Assembly (NCBI GenBank): GCA_020056045.1
Contig: JAGVIM010000169.1
Span: 1 to 13,332 of the forward strand
Origin: Nanobdellota archaeon
GTDB taxonomy: Archaea > Nanobdellota > Nanobdellia > Pacearchaeales > GW2011-AR1
Reading direction: 5' to 3'
DNA length: 13,332 nucleotides
Below the pieces are notes generated by a model. The model was not told where the DNA came from. It made no database searches and saw nothing but the letters and a program-made list of their open reading frames with translations. A program made the position numbers and the translations under genes. Of the stretch, positions 1 through 6,287 are shown piece after piece (the first letter of the stretch is position 1; each line of letters opens with the position of its first letter).

Positions 1-20
1 AGATAGAGATATCTTTCATA

Positions 21-40
21 AGAACATCTGCGGATGTTCT
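21..40. repeat. Perfect 8-bp inverted repeat upstream of the ATPase promoter
   Basis: AGAACATC (21-28) and its exact reverse complement GATGTTCT (33-40) flank a four-base TGCG centre. The palindrome ends about nine bases before the BRE of the promoter at 49-64. It could be an operator for a dimeric repressor, or the leader hairpin of a gene running leftward out of the window from an ATG at 17-19 (minus strand). The sequence does not decide between these. Confidence 0.55.
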
Positions 41-48
41 GGGAAGAA

Positions 49-64
49 ACGAAATATTTATATA
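49..64 (+). promoter_or_regulatory. Archaeal BRE/TATA promoter for the ATPase gene
   Basis: ACGAAA (49-54) resembles a BRE and runs into the TATA-like ATTTATATA (56-64). Transcription would be expected to start near position 86-88. That lies at or after the possible TTG start at 85, so the promoter favours the downstream ATG at 124, leaving a leader of roughly 36 bases. Confidence 0.5.
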
Positions 65-123
65 TTAAATAGTATCCAATAAAATTGAACGAAATAGCTA
101 TATTTTGTTCAAGGAAATTAAAC

Positions 124-1599
124 ATGTTAAATGAAGATAAAATAAGGGGATTTTTGAATAGAATTATTCAAACAACAGAAGAGCTAAGTGAACAAAAGAT
201 AAAGGATAAAGGCAGTATACTCAAAAAGAGAAGTTATTATTTAGTAGCTGAGAAATATATCAGATTATTTCAAGAAAAGAAATTGAACCAAAGGATAATA
301 ATATTTCCAGGATTAAGGGGAATAGGTAAAACAACTCTTTTATTTCAGGTTTATAATTCTCTTTTAAAGGATAAAAAAATACCAAAAGAGAGACTATTAT
401 ATGTAGATGCTGGAGAACTTAAGAATAATATTGGAGGCAATTTAATTGATCTGTTTAAAATATATGAAGAGGTTTATCTTGGAAATCCAATTGAAAAAGT
501 TGAGGATAATATCTATGTTTTTATTGATGAAGCCCATTACGATCTAGAATGGCCTGGTTTTGTTAAAAGTCTCTTTGACAGATCTGATGGTAAAAAAAAT
601 ATAATTGTTTTTATTAGTGGGTCTTCTGCACTGGCTCTAAGGGCTAATACAGACTTAAGTAGAAGAGCTGTTGTTGACCATTTGTATCCATTAACCTTCC
701 AAGAATATCTTTTATTAAAATATAATTTTTATCCTCCAAAAGGGACTGCAGAAAAAATAAGAGTTTCATTGGAGAGTGATTTAGAATCTGCGCATTATAT
801 TTTATCCAATACTTATAACTCTTTGCAGGTATCTCTAACAAAACATGGAATCAATTTAGAAAATGCTATTTCCGAATTTTTAGCCTTAGGCGCATCTCCT
901 CTAGCAATAACAGGAGGCCCATCTGATTTATATTTTAGATGGTGGATTGGGGTTTTAGACAAAGTTGTTCAACAAGACATACCTAGCTTTTCTCCATTAA
1001 GCAACAAAAAATCTGCTGAAATTTTTTCTTTGCTTAGATTTTTAGCAGAAAATATTTCTGCCCCCCAAAGCTATCAAAGTATAGCTTCTAGAATAGATGG
1101 TACACCAAAAAGCACAGTTCATAATATTTTTGAAGCATTAAAAAATTCTTGTTTATTAATAGAAATTTCTCCTGATGTAAATCCTCTTAAAAAAATGAAT
1201 GTACCATCAAAATATTATTTTATGCATCCAACAATAAGGGCTTCATTATTATGGAGTGTTGGTAAATTTAAAAAAGATTTACTGTTAAATAATGCAGAAT
1301 ATTTTGGAATGTTCTTAGAGGATATTATTGCCTCAACATTATTAAGAAATAAAGAAAAAGGGAATATTATCCTAGAGGTCTCATTTGATTCTCAGAAAGG
1401 AGGGTCAGATTTTGTAATTAAAACTTCTAATAAGAATATAGCCATTGAATGTTGTTGGGGAAAAAAAGACTGTGGTCAATTAATAAAAACTATTGAAAGA
1501 TTTAAATGCAAGTTTGGTATCTTAGTATCTAAAGTAAACTCAGTAACAATTGATTCCAATATTATAACTATACCAAGAGAATTATTACTTTTTATCTGA
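124..1599 (+). CDS. Archaeal-type AAA+ ATPase with winged-helix and PD-(D/E)XK-like C-terminal region (AAA_14/DUF4143-like)
   Basis: Numbered from the ATG at 124 (491 aa), the Walker A motif GLRGIGKTT lies at about 63-71, the Walker B motif YVFIDEAH at about 131-138, and a sensor-1-like IIVFISGSSA at about 160-169. These are followed by the RRA..DHLYPLTFQEY stretch typical of archaeal ATPases of this group. A winged-helix segment follows (QSIASRIDGTPKSTVHNIF, roughly 315-370). The C-terminus looks like the nuclease-fold domain of the family, with SDFVI..KNIAIECCWG near 430-445, but the usual lysine after the glutamate is replaced by Cys-Trp, so it is probably not a nuclease. Such proteins bind DNA or partner proteins; their role is mostly unknown. 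An in-frame TTG at 85 would add 13 residues. I prefer ATG 124 because AAGGA (111-115) sits eight bases upstream and the promoter geometry fits. The 3' end overlaps the convergent peptidase gene by 15 bases. Confidence 0.88.
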   Translation: MLNEDKIRGFLNRIIQTTEELSEQKIKDKGSILKKRSYYLVAEKYIRLFQEKKLNQRIIIFPGLRGIGKTTLLFQVYNSLLKDKKIPKERLLYVDAGELKNNIGGNLIDLFKIYEEVYLGNPIEKVEDNIYVFIDEAHYDLEWPGFVKSLFDRSDGKKNIIVFISGSSALALRANTDLSRRAVVDHLYPLTFQEYLLLKYNFYPPKGTAEKIRVSLESDLESAHYILSNTYNSLQVSLTKHGINLENAISEFLALGASPLAITGGPSDLYFRWWIGVLDKVVQQDIPSFSPLSNKKSAEIFSLLRFLAENISAPQSYQSIASRIDGTPKSTVHNIFEALKNSCLLIEISPDVNPLKKMNVPSKYYFMHPTIRASLLWSVGKFKKDLLLNNAEYFGMFLEDIIASTLLRNKEKGNIILEVSFDSQKGGSDFVIKTSNKNIAIECCWGKKDCGQLIKTIERFKCKFGILVSKVNSVTIDSNIITIPRELLLFI

Positions 1600-2361
1600 T
1601 TTTATGACAGTTCCTATCCACATATCCATGATTAAAAATTCAAAAACTTTGTATGGGATATAAAAATAACCATAATCTCCCCATTCTGTTCCCCAACTAT
1701 TTCTAAGAATTACTTGTTGTTTTTTATTATCATAGCCAACTGCAAGTACTGCATGACCTCCGAGAAGTGGTTCATAGGATTTAGGCATTGGAACAATGCC
1801 TGTTTTTGCAACACTTTCTGATTCAAAAGAAGAATATATCTTAATACCACAAACAACAGGATTTTTTTCTGCAAGTGAAGCCTTCAAAGAATCAAGATCC
1901 CAAACTTTTTGATATGCAGTTATTTTATATTTTATTGCATGCTTTAATGCTATTTTTGTTGGAGCATCTCTAAAATTAGCGATGATATAAGGATAGTCAG
2001 TTTCCGGACAAACACCTAACTTGTTTAATACTTTCATCCCATCTCGAAGTTCTGCTCCCGAATCCTCATTTATTGTTCCTTCAATTTTTCTTTCTTCATA
2101 ATATAAAAATAATCTTGAAAGCAGAGTTAATTGGATGTTTGAACTGATAAGAATGTACTCACGAAGTCCAGAAACAATTGCATTTGCAGTGCAAGAACCA
2201 AGGTTTCCCTGGTCAACTACAGGAGAGCATTTTTTTATTAAATCCACCTTAGTTGGAAGTTCTGATATCTTCTTATATTTAATTGCTTTAAATGAGAAAT
2301 CTCTTAAATCCTCTTTATCCTTTTTTAATTTGTAAATGTGTTTTGCTTTATACATCTTCAT
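1585..2361 (-). CDS. Papain-family (C1A) cysteine peptidase, cytoplasmic
   Basis: This 258-aa protein has the full papain set: QGNLGSCTAN with oxyanion Gln51 and nucleophile Cys57, GGHAVLAVGYD with His203, and NSWGTEWGDYGYF with Asn221. The N-terminal KKDKEDLRDF resembles the short lead-in seen in prokaryotic and viral C1A peptidases rather than a long inhibitory propeptide. No signal peptide or membrane segment is visible, so it probably acts inside the cell. Its ATG overlaps the TGA of the AbrB-like gene upstream (ATGA, 2358-2361), so the two are translationally coupled and share the promoter near 2545. Family membership is clear, but the substrate is unknown. Pairing a regulator with a peptidase could mean a toxin-like or stress role, which is inference only. 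Confidence 0.92.
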   Translation of the reverse strand: MKMYKAKHIYKLKKDKEDLRDFSFKAIKYKKISELPTKVDLIKKCSPVVDQGNLGSCTANAIVSGLREYILISSNIQLTLLSRLFLYYEERKIEGTINEDSGAELRDGMKVLNKLGVCPETDYPYIIANFRDAPTKIALKHAIKYKITAYQKVWDLDSLKASLAEKNPVVCGIKIYSSFESESVAKTGIVPMPKSYEPLLGGHAVLAVGYDNKKQQVILRNSWGTEWGDYGYFYIPYKVFEFLIMDMWIGTVIKSDKK

Positions 2362-2519
2362 TTTTTCTTCAGCCTGACCTCTCCATTTTTAACTTCAACA
2401 TCTAAATCATCTCCTTCTTTCAGCTTTGCTTCTTTGATAATATTCTCAGGCAAGACTATAACATACTTATGATATATCTTATCTCCTCTTTTTTTTGAGA
2501 GTTGTTTTTGAACCTTCAT
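2358..2519 (-). CDS. AbrB/SpoVT-like DNA-binding protein, first copy
   Basis: A 53-aa protein starting MKVQKQLSKK. The core KYVIVLPENIIKEAKLKEGD followed by DLDVEVKNGEVRLKKK matches the swapped-hairpin (AbrB/MazE) pattern: a strand ending in P, a helix, LKEGD, then two strands. An in-frame TAG lies two codons before the ATG, so the start is fixed. The start codon is about 26 bases from a TATA-like element, so the mRNA is probably leaderless. It heads an operon with the cysteine peptidase (4-bp overlap). It is a paralogue of the 59-aa protein at 8919-9098; both begin M-(K/R)-(V/I)-QKQLS. The shared upstream block and the flanking TCTGTACC repeats suggest that it represses its own divergent promoters, which is inference. 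Confidence 0.85.
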   Translation of the reverse strand: MKVQKQLSKKRGDKIYHKYVIVLPENIIKEAKLKEGDDLDVEVKNGEVRLKKK

Positions 2520-2540
2520 AGACTATGTAATTAAATGAAT

Positions 2541-2560
2541 TATTTAAATATTTCTGTACC
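2541..2560 (-). promoter_or_regulatory. Minus-strand promoter of the AbrB-like/peptidase operon
   Basis: Read on the minus strand, GGTACAGA (2560-2553) is followed by the TATA-like ATTTAAATA, centred near 2545. That is 26 bases from the AbrB-like ATG, which fits a leaderless archaeal transcript. A TCTGTACC repeat overlaps the BRE position, so a protein bound there would block TFB/TBP loading. Confidence 0.55.
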
Positions 2561-2616
2561 GAAACTACTTAAGAGTTAATATGTCTGTACCGAAAGATAT
2601 ATAAAGTGTCTGTACC
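2553..2616. repeat. Three direct TCTGTACC repeats, probable operator
   Basis: TCTGTACC occurs at 2553-2560, 2584-2591 and 2609-2616, in the same orientation and 31 then 25 bases apart. The first two are followed by GAAA. Copy one abuts the minus-strand TATA, copy two forms the BRE side of the plus-strand promoter, and copy three follows that promoter's TATA. This placement fits operator sites for a regulator of both divergent genes. The obvious candidate is the adjacent AbrB-like protein, which is inference. Confidence 0.6.
2587..2606 (+). promoter_or_regulatory. Plus-strand promoter of the zinc-finger gene
   Basis: GTACCGAAAG (BRE-like) followed by ATATATAAAG (TATA) predicts a start of transcription near 2627, giving a leader of about 30 bases before the TTG at 2659. 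The same element, with changes, occurs at 9164-9183 in front of the 82-aa gene. Confidence 0.5.
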
Positions 2617-2642
2617 TAAATATATTAAGCTTATATTCATCA

Positions 2643-2689
2643 GAGGGGATTTATCATTTTGCGAGAAAAACTCGTCGATGAATCCTCTC
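2643..2689 (+). promoter_or_regulatory. RNA hairpin covering the ribosome binding site and start codon
   Basis: Bases 2643-2655 (GAGGGGATTTATC) can pair along their whole length with 2677-2689 (GATGAATCCTCTC), giving 13 bp with two G-U pairs. The 5' arm contains the Shine-Dalgarno-like GAGGGGAT. The loop holds the TTG start at 2659 and a second small stem, CGAG/CTCG (2662-2665 with 2671-2674). Closed, the structure would hide both signals for translation. The pairing was checked base by base; function as a translational switch is inference. Confidence 0.5.
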
Positions 2690-2873
2690 GTGAGGTTAGG
2701 AGAAAAAATTCAAATACTGTTTAAAATGCCACAAATTTATAGCTGAAGACAATTCAAATGAAAAATACTGCATGATAATTACTAAAAAAGGCCAGAAAAT
2801 CATTGAGTTTGAATGTTTTCACTTTGAGTGTTGGAAAGAATTTTTTGACGATTCTATTAGGATTAAAATATAA
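2659..2873 (+). CDS. Small treble-clef-like zinc-finger protein, split by a -1 frame change
   Basis: The frame ending with TAA at 2871-2873 reads KYCLKCHKF, later KYCMIITKKG, then ECFHFECWKEFF. This CxxC plus CFHxxCW arrangement strongly suggests a zinc-binding finger. That frame has no ATG, GTG or TTG upstream of the first CxxC, because a TAG lies at 2697-2699. The ribosome binding site GAGGGGA (2643-2649) instead serves a TTG at 2659 in another frame, reading MREKLVDESSREVRRKN and stopping at 2722-2724. The frames meet exactly at A AAA AAT (2703-2709), a candidate -1 slippery heptamer with SD-like GAGGTTAGGAG just upstream. The joined product would be about 71 aa. Alternatives are a sequencing error in the A-run, an inactivated gene, or an unseen start. 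Its 3' end overlaps the convergent membrane-protein gene by 55 bases. Confidence 0.55.
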
Positions 2874-3532
2874 TTACTCTTTCTTTCTATTAATCTTATC
2901 TTTTTTATATAAGTTTTTAAAATTACTTTTTTTAATATATTTTTTAAGCCTTCCAGATCAGGCTCATTATCTTTTTGAAAACTTCTAATTTTTTCTCTTG
3001 CCTTGTTTTCAGAGATTAATAATATTAGAAATGAATTTAGGAGAAAAAAATTAAATAATATCCCTAAGAAAAAGAGGACAGTTGAAACTGAATGTAAATT
3101 CAAGTTTAAAATAGGAACATTAGAATAAGAACTTGAGAAAAAAATTACAATCGAAAGCAAAAAACTAAATGTTGCTAAAAATAACCCCCTTATTGGTTTT
3201 ATGTTGCTTGAAAATGATTCTATTCTTTCAATTTCCTGCACAGACTCTAATGTTTTTTCAGTATTCTTTTTTAATGCATTTTCTATTACTCTTGTCCATT
3301 CTTCTTCTTTAAAATCCCCCATTGTATCTATAAAACTATCCTGAAGACTTTTTATTTTTCTAAATATAAATCCATAGAAAACAGATATGAATGTTAAAAT
3401 TCCTATAGAAATCATAATAGAATTAAAGGGTTGGTTCTTGATAAAACCCTCTCCACCATTAAAGTATACAAAAACAATTAAACCAAATTCGATTAAGAAT
3501 AAATACCATAATCTTTCAAATTCCTTATCCAT
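2819..3532 (-). CDS. Unknown membrane protein with four predicted helices
   Basis: The 237-aa protein is not recognised. Hydrophobic segments lie at about 9-25, 37-58, 116-134 and 150-174. Between helices two and three is a charged helical stretch of about 55 residues (KEEEWTRVIENALKKNTEKT), and the C-terminal 60 residues are also charged, with KKIRLIERK. This leaves two soluble portions that are probably on the same, cytoplasmic side. The start ATG lies one base after the stop of the 64-aa membrane protein, so the two are cotranscribed and may work together. The 3' end overlaps the zinc-finger gene on the opposite strand. No enzyme or transporter motif is visible. Confidence 0.75.
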   Translation of the reverse strand: MDKEFERLWYLFLIEFGLIVFVYFNGGEGFIKNQPFNSIMISIGILTFISVFYGFIFRKIKSLQDSFIDTMGDFKEEEWTRVIENALKKNTEKTLESVQEIERIESFSSNIKPIRGLFLATFSFLLSIVIFFSSSYSNVPILNLNLHSVSTVLFFLGILFNFFLLNSFLILLISENKAREKIRSFQKDNEPDLEGLKNILKKVILKTYIKKIRLIERKSNYILILIESSKNSFQHSK

Positions 3533-3533
3533 T

Positions 3534-3728
3534 TTATCTATGCATCACTATTTTTAAAATAATTACTCCTGCTCCGGTTCCAAAAGCACCGAGTAGTAAG
3601 CCACTTATAAAAAATCTACCTGCAAATGCAGGAAAAGATAATGATCCTATCACTCCTCCAATAAAAAACAAAATTAAAAATACAACTGCATATACTATAA
3701 TCTCTTCACCCTGTGCTTTCTTGTTCAT
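3534..3728 (-). CDS. Small two-helix membrane protein with class III-like N-terminus
   Basis: Starting at the ATG at 3728 gives 64 residues: MNKKAQGEEIIVYAVVFLIL, then a second helix near 38-60 rich in Gly. The KKAQGEE stretch before a hydrophobic segment resembles the class III (prepilin-like) signals common in archaeal pilins and small surface proteins. An upstream in-frame ATG at 3767 would add 13 residues, but it lies inside the TATA element at 3765-3774, so it cannot be in the transcript. GAGGGT (3733-3738) four bases before ATG 3728 also supports the shorter form. It precedes the four-helix membrane protein by one base. It could be a pilin-like subunit or a membrane anchor; neither is proven. 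Confidence 0.7.
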   Translation of the reverse strand: MNKKAQGEEIIVYAVVFLILFFIGGVIGSLSFPAFAGRFFISGLLLGAFGTGAGVIILKIVMHR

Positions 3729-3764
3729 TTTAACCCTCTTTTCTTCTAGAAAAGAATCAAAGAT

Positions 3765-3778
3765 CATATATTTAGGTA
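3765..3778 (-). promoter_or_regulatory. Minus-strand promoter of the two membrane-protein genes
   Basis: On the minus strand, ACCTAAATATATG (3777-3765) gives a BRE/TATA pair, with an expected transcript start near 3745. This leaves a short leader carrying GAGGGT before ATG 3728. Confidence 0.45.
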
Positions 3779-3821
3779 ATATTTAAACCTTTCGCTTGGT
3801 ACTAAGCACTTGATAGTGAAA

Positions 3822-3838
3822 ACACAAATTTAAATACT
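3822..3838 (+). promoter_or_regulatory. Promoter of the winged-helix/methyltransferase operon
   Basis: ACACAAATTTAAATACT has a BRE-like purine stretch and a TATA-like centre near 3831, 27 bases before the ATG at 3858. The transcript is therefore probably leaderless. An imperfect inverted sequence, CACTTGATAGTG (3808-3819), lies just upstream and could be an operator. Confidence 0.5.
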
Positions 3839-3857
3839 TAATTTATTTAAATATTTC

Positions 3858-4328
3858 ATGAAAAAAGAGGTTGATAATAGTTCTCCATTTGAACGTGAGT
3901 CTGAAACTCATGAAAAAATTCATTCTCACTTAAAGGCCCATCCTAGAGGATTAACAACCCAGGAAATAGAACAACAGACAAATATTTCTAGAAAGGCTGT
4001 TGAAAAGCATTTGCAAATGCTTTTGTTTTCTAATGATATTTACATGAAACAAGTTGGAAGTGCAAGAATATATTATCCAAATCATAGATATCACCACCTA
4101 GATTTCCAATATTTTGATATAGGAAAAAAGAGATTTTACATAGACTTGATTGAAAATGATTATGGCAAATCCATACTTGTCCAGCAGAAAATAAAAGAGG
4201 CTGATAAGTGGATTACAAAGGGAAGTGTGTTTATTCCGCTTGAAGCTGGAGAAGAGTTTCTAAAGAAACTCAAGGGAGTTTTGAGTTCAAAAAAGTTAAA
4301 AATGGGGGCTGAAAAAAATGGAAAATAA
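3858..4328 (+). CDS. Winged-helix protein fused to a PUR/PC4-like nucleic-acid-binding domain; putative control protein of the R-M cassette
   Basis: A 156-aa protein. Residues about 16-75 form a winged helix (EKIHSHLKAHPRGLTTQEIE, then ISRKAVEKHLQMLL and a wing RIYYPN). Residues about 84-142 follow the PUR-type single-stranded DNA/RNA-binding pattern: KRFYIDLIENDYGKSILVQQ with a later SVFIPLEAGEEFLKKLKGVL. The C-terminus is basic. Its gene overlaps the first methyltransferase by 11 bases, so expression is coupled. Restriction-modification systems often carry a small control protein; here a winged-helix/PUR fusion may take that role instead of the usual Xre-type protein. The domain calls come from residue patterns, and the control role is inferred from position only. 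Confidence 0.75.
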   Translation: MKKEVDNSSPFERESETHEKIHSHLKAHPRGLTTQEIEQQTNISRKAVEKHLQMLLFSNDIYMKQVGSARIYYPNHRYHHLDFQYFDIGKKRFYIDLIENDYGKSILVQQKIKEADKWITKGSVFIPLEAGEEFLKKLKGVLSSKKLKMGAEKNGK

Positions 4329-5058
4329 GATGGAAACCCAAATATTAAAACAAAAAAAGGAAGAAGAATATCTTAAACTAAGAAATCTAGATTGGCTTAG
4401 CAGTGTATGGAAGATCACAACAGTTAATCCAAAATTTCAAAAATTTGAATTAGGAGAATCTCATTCAGCATCTTTTCCAGAAGAAGTGGCTTATCGTTTG
4501 ATTTCTTTATTTAGTAAAGAAGGAGATTATATTCTAGATCCTTTTTGTGGAAGCGGTACAACAAATTATGTTGCTTTAGCATTGGGAAGAAAAACTATGG
4601 GCTATGATATAGAAGAAAAATATATTAATTTGACTAAAAAAAGAGTTTTTGGCAAGGGTCTATTATTTTGTAAATCTTCTGAGGATATGAATGAAGTTTT
4701 TGATAATAGCATACAATTATGCATAACCTCTCCCCCATATCTTAACGTAAGAAATTATTCTAATAATATTGAAAATATAGGTAACATGAATGATCCCTAC
4801 CCCAAATTAAATAAAGTATTTGAAGAGGTTTATAGGAAATTAAAAAAAGGAGGTTATTTTTGTTTAAATGTAGCCGGAATTGCTGAGGAAGGATATCTCA
4901 ATACTTTTCCGTTTGATTTGATAAACTTATGTAAAGATATAGGATTTAAATTAAGAAGTAGTATTATTTGGGATAAAGGAATAACAATAAAAGATTGGAA
5001 TATTAAAAATAATGAAATAGCAGAAAACCACGAGTATATTTGGGTTTTTAAAAAATAA
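4318..5058 (+). CDS. SPPY-type DNA methyltransferase, probable cytosine-N4 (first of two)
   Basis: The 246-aa protein carries motif X-like SHSASFPEEVAYRLI (49-63), motif I LDPFCGSGTT (73-82) with its acidic follow-up MGYDIEEKYI, catalytic motif IV TSPPY (137-141), GGYFCLNVAG (178-187) and the ending ENHEYIWVFKK. SPPY is the usual catalytic motif of N4-cytosine methyltransferases. Motif I comes before motif IV, the reverse of the beta class that its motif wording resembles, so it is a permuted form. The BcnI system is known to contain two N4 enzymes with circularly permuted order, which fits this locus. The start at 4318 overlaps the regulator gene by 11 bases; an in-frame ATG at 4330 is the alternative. 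It presumably protects host DNA from the endonuclease at 6284-7060. Confidence 0.9.
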   Translation: MENKMETQILKQKKEEEYLKLRNLDWLSSVWKITTVNPKFQKFELGESHSASFPEEVAYRLISLFSKEGDYILDPFCGSGTTNYVALALGRKTMGYDIEEKYINLTKKRVFGKGLLFCKSSEDMNEVFDNSIQLCITSPPYLNVRNYSNNIENIGNMNDPYPKLNKVFEEVYRKLKKGGYFCLNVAGIAEEGYLNTFPFDLINLCKDIGFKLRSSIIWDKGITIKDWNIKNNEIAENHEYIWVFKK

Positions 5059-5066
5059 ATAATAAA

Positions 5067-6287
5067 ATGGAAAAAGAAATTAACTTTGAATCTTGGGATT
5101 TTAAAAATTCTAATACAAAAGAATACACTCACTGTGTAAATACCTATCCTGCAATGATGATACCTCCTGTTGCTAGAAGGTTAATTAACCTTTATGGAAA
5201 AGATGCAAAAAACTTAATAGATCCATTTATGGGTTCTGGAACTTCCCTAGTTGAAGCATCCATAGTATCTAATATAAAAGAGGTCTATGGATTTGATTTG
5301 AACCCTCTTGCTATACTAATCTCTAGGGTTAAAACAACCCCCCTAGATATCTCTAAGTTAGAGAGTAATTTATCAATTATATTATCTAACAAAGAACAAG
5401 GTAATATTCCAGATTTCAAAAACATTGAATTTTGGTTTAAACCAAATGTTATTAAAAAATTAGCAATAATAAAAACCGCTATAAATAAAATTGAAGATGA
5501 AAATATTAAAAATTTCTTTTTAGCAACTTTTTCCGAAACTGTAAGAACTGTTTCAAATACAAGAAACGGTGAGTTTAAATTGTATAGGATGTCAAAAGAA
5601 AGTTTAGAAAAGCATAATCCGGATGTAATGAAAGAATTTGAAAAACTTTCTTTAAAAAATATCAATGGGATGAAAGAATATTTATCAAAAAGAATACCAA
5701 CAAAGATTAATATTCTAAATACTAGTTCAATGAATGAATTACCAATAAAACCTTTCAGTGTTGATTTATTAATTACAAGTCCACCCTATGGAGATAGCCG
5801 GACCACAGTAGCTTATGGTCAGTTTTCAAGATTAGCCTTACAATGGTTAGAATATGAAGATGTTGCAAGTTTAGACAATAGACTTTTAGGTGGAAAGGCA
5901 AGCAAGAAATTAGAAGTAAAAATAAACTCCCCTATATTAAAAAAGGTTATTAAAAAGATTGCAGAAAAAGATGAGAAAAGGGCAAGAGAAGTTTTAAGTT
6001 TTTATGAAGATTTTGATAATTGTGTTATTCAACTAAATAAGGTCATGGCTAAAAATAGTTTTATCTGTTTTGTTGTTGGTAATAGAACTGTTAAGGGGAT
6101 AAATATACCTACTGATAAAATAATGACTGAAATGTTTCAAGCGAGGGGCAATTACAAATATATTACAACATATTACAGAAATATTCCAAATAAAAGGATG
6201 CCCAGACTTAACTGCCCATCTAATAAGGCAGGAGAAAAATCAACAACTATGTGTAATGAGTTTATTTTTATTCTTCAAAAGAATTAA
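5067..6287 (+). CDS. SPPY-type DNA methyltransferase, probable cytosine-N4 (second of two)
   Basis: The 406-aa protein has NTYPAMMIPPVARRLI (25-40), motif I IDPFMGSGTS (51-60), acidic GFDLNPLA (75-82), then about 155 residues with no methylase motif, and motif IV ITSPPYGDSRTTVAYG (236-251). FICFVVGNRTVKG follows near the C-terminus. The long insert between motifs I and IV could hold the target recognition region, as in alpha-type order. It is only distantly similar to the first enzyme, so this is not a simple tandem duplication. It begins eight bases after the first methyltransferase and ends convergently with the endonuclease gene (4-bp overlap). Two methylases with one MvaI/BcnI-like nuclease suggest strand- or base-specific methylation of one short site. 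RNA methylation cannot be excluded from sequence alone. Confidence 0.85.
   Translation: MEKEINFESWDFKNSNTKEYTHCVNTYPAMMIPPVARRLINLYGKDAKNLIDPFMGSGTSLVEASIVSNIKEVYGFDLNPLAILISRVKTTPLDISKLESNLSIILSNKEQGNIPDFKNIEFWFKPNVIKKLAIIKTAINKIEDENIKNFFLATFSETVRTVSNTRNGEFKLYRMSKESLEKHNPDVMKEFEKLSLKNINGMKEYLSKRIPTKINILNTSSMNELPIKPFSVDLLITSPPYGDSRTTVAYGQFSRLALQWLEYEDVASLDNRLLGGKASKKLEVKINSPILKKVIKKIAEKDEKRAREVLSFYEDFDNCVIQLNKVMAKNSFICFVVGNRTVKGINIPTDKIMTEMFQARGNYKYITTYYRNIPNKRMPRLNCPSNKAGEKSTTMCNEFIFILQKN

Noticed and set aside
644..841. Minus-strand frame of 65 aa
   Set aside because: It lies wholly inside the ATPase gene, with no promoter or recognisable domain; a shadow.
2135..2335. Plus-strand frame of 66 aa
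   Set aside because: It is the reverse of the papain-family peptidase coding sequence, which has all catalytic residues.
2690..2746. GTG start at 2690 for the zinc-finger gene
   Set aside because: This frame stops after about 18 codons and would need a +1 shift; it has no ribosome binding site, unlike the TTG at 2659.
2803..2988. Plus-strand frame of 61 aa, hydrophobic
   Set aside because: It mirrors the membrane-protein gene on the other strand and overlaps the zinc-finger frame; no promoter or ribosome binding site.
4854..5132. Minus-strand frame of 92 aa
   Set aside because: Antisense to the two methyltransferases; no promoter or domain.
5285..5665. Minus-strand frame of 126 aa
   Set aside because: Antisense to the second methyltransferase, rich in Ser, Phe and Leu as expected of a shadow.
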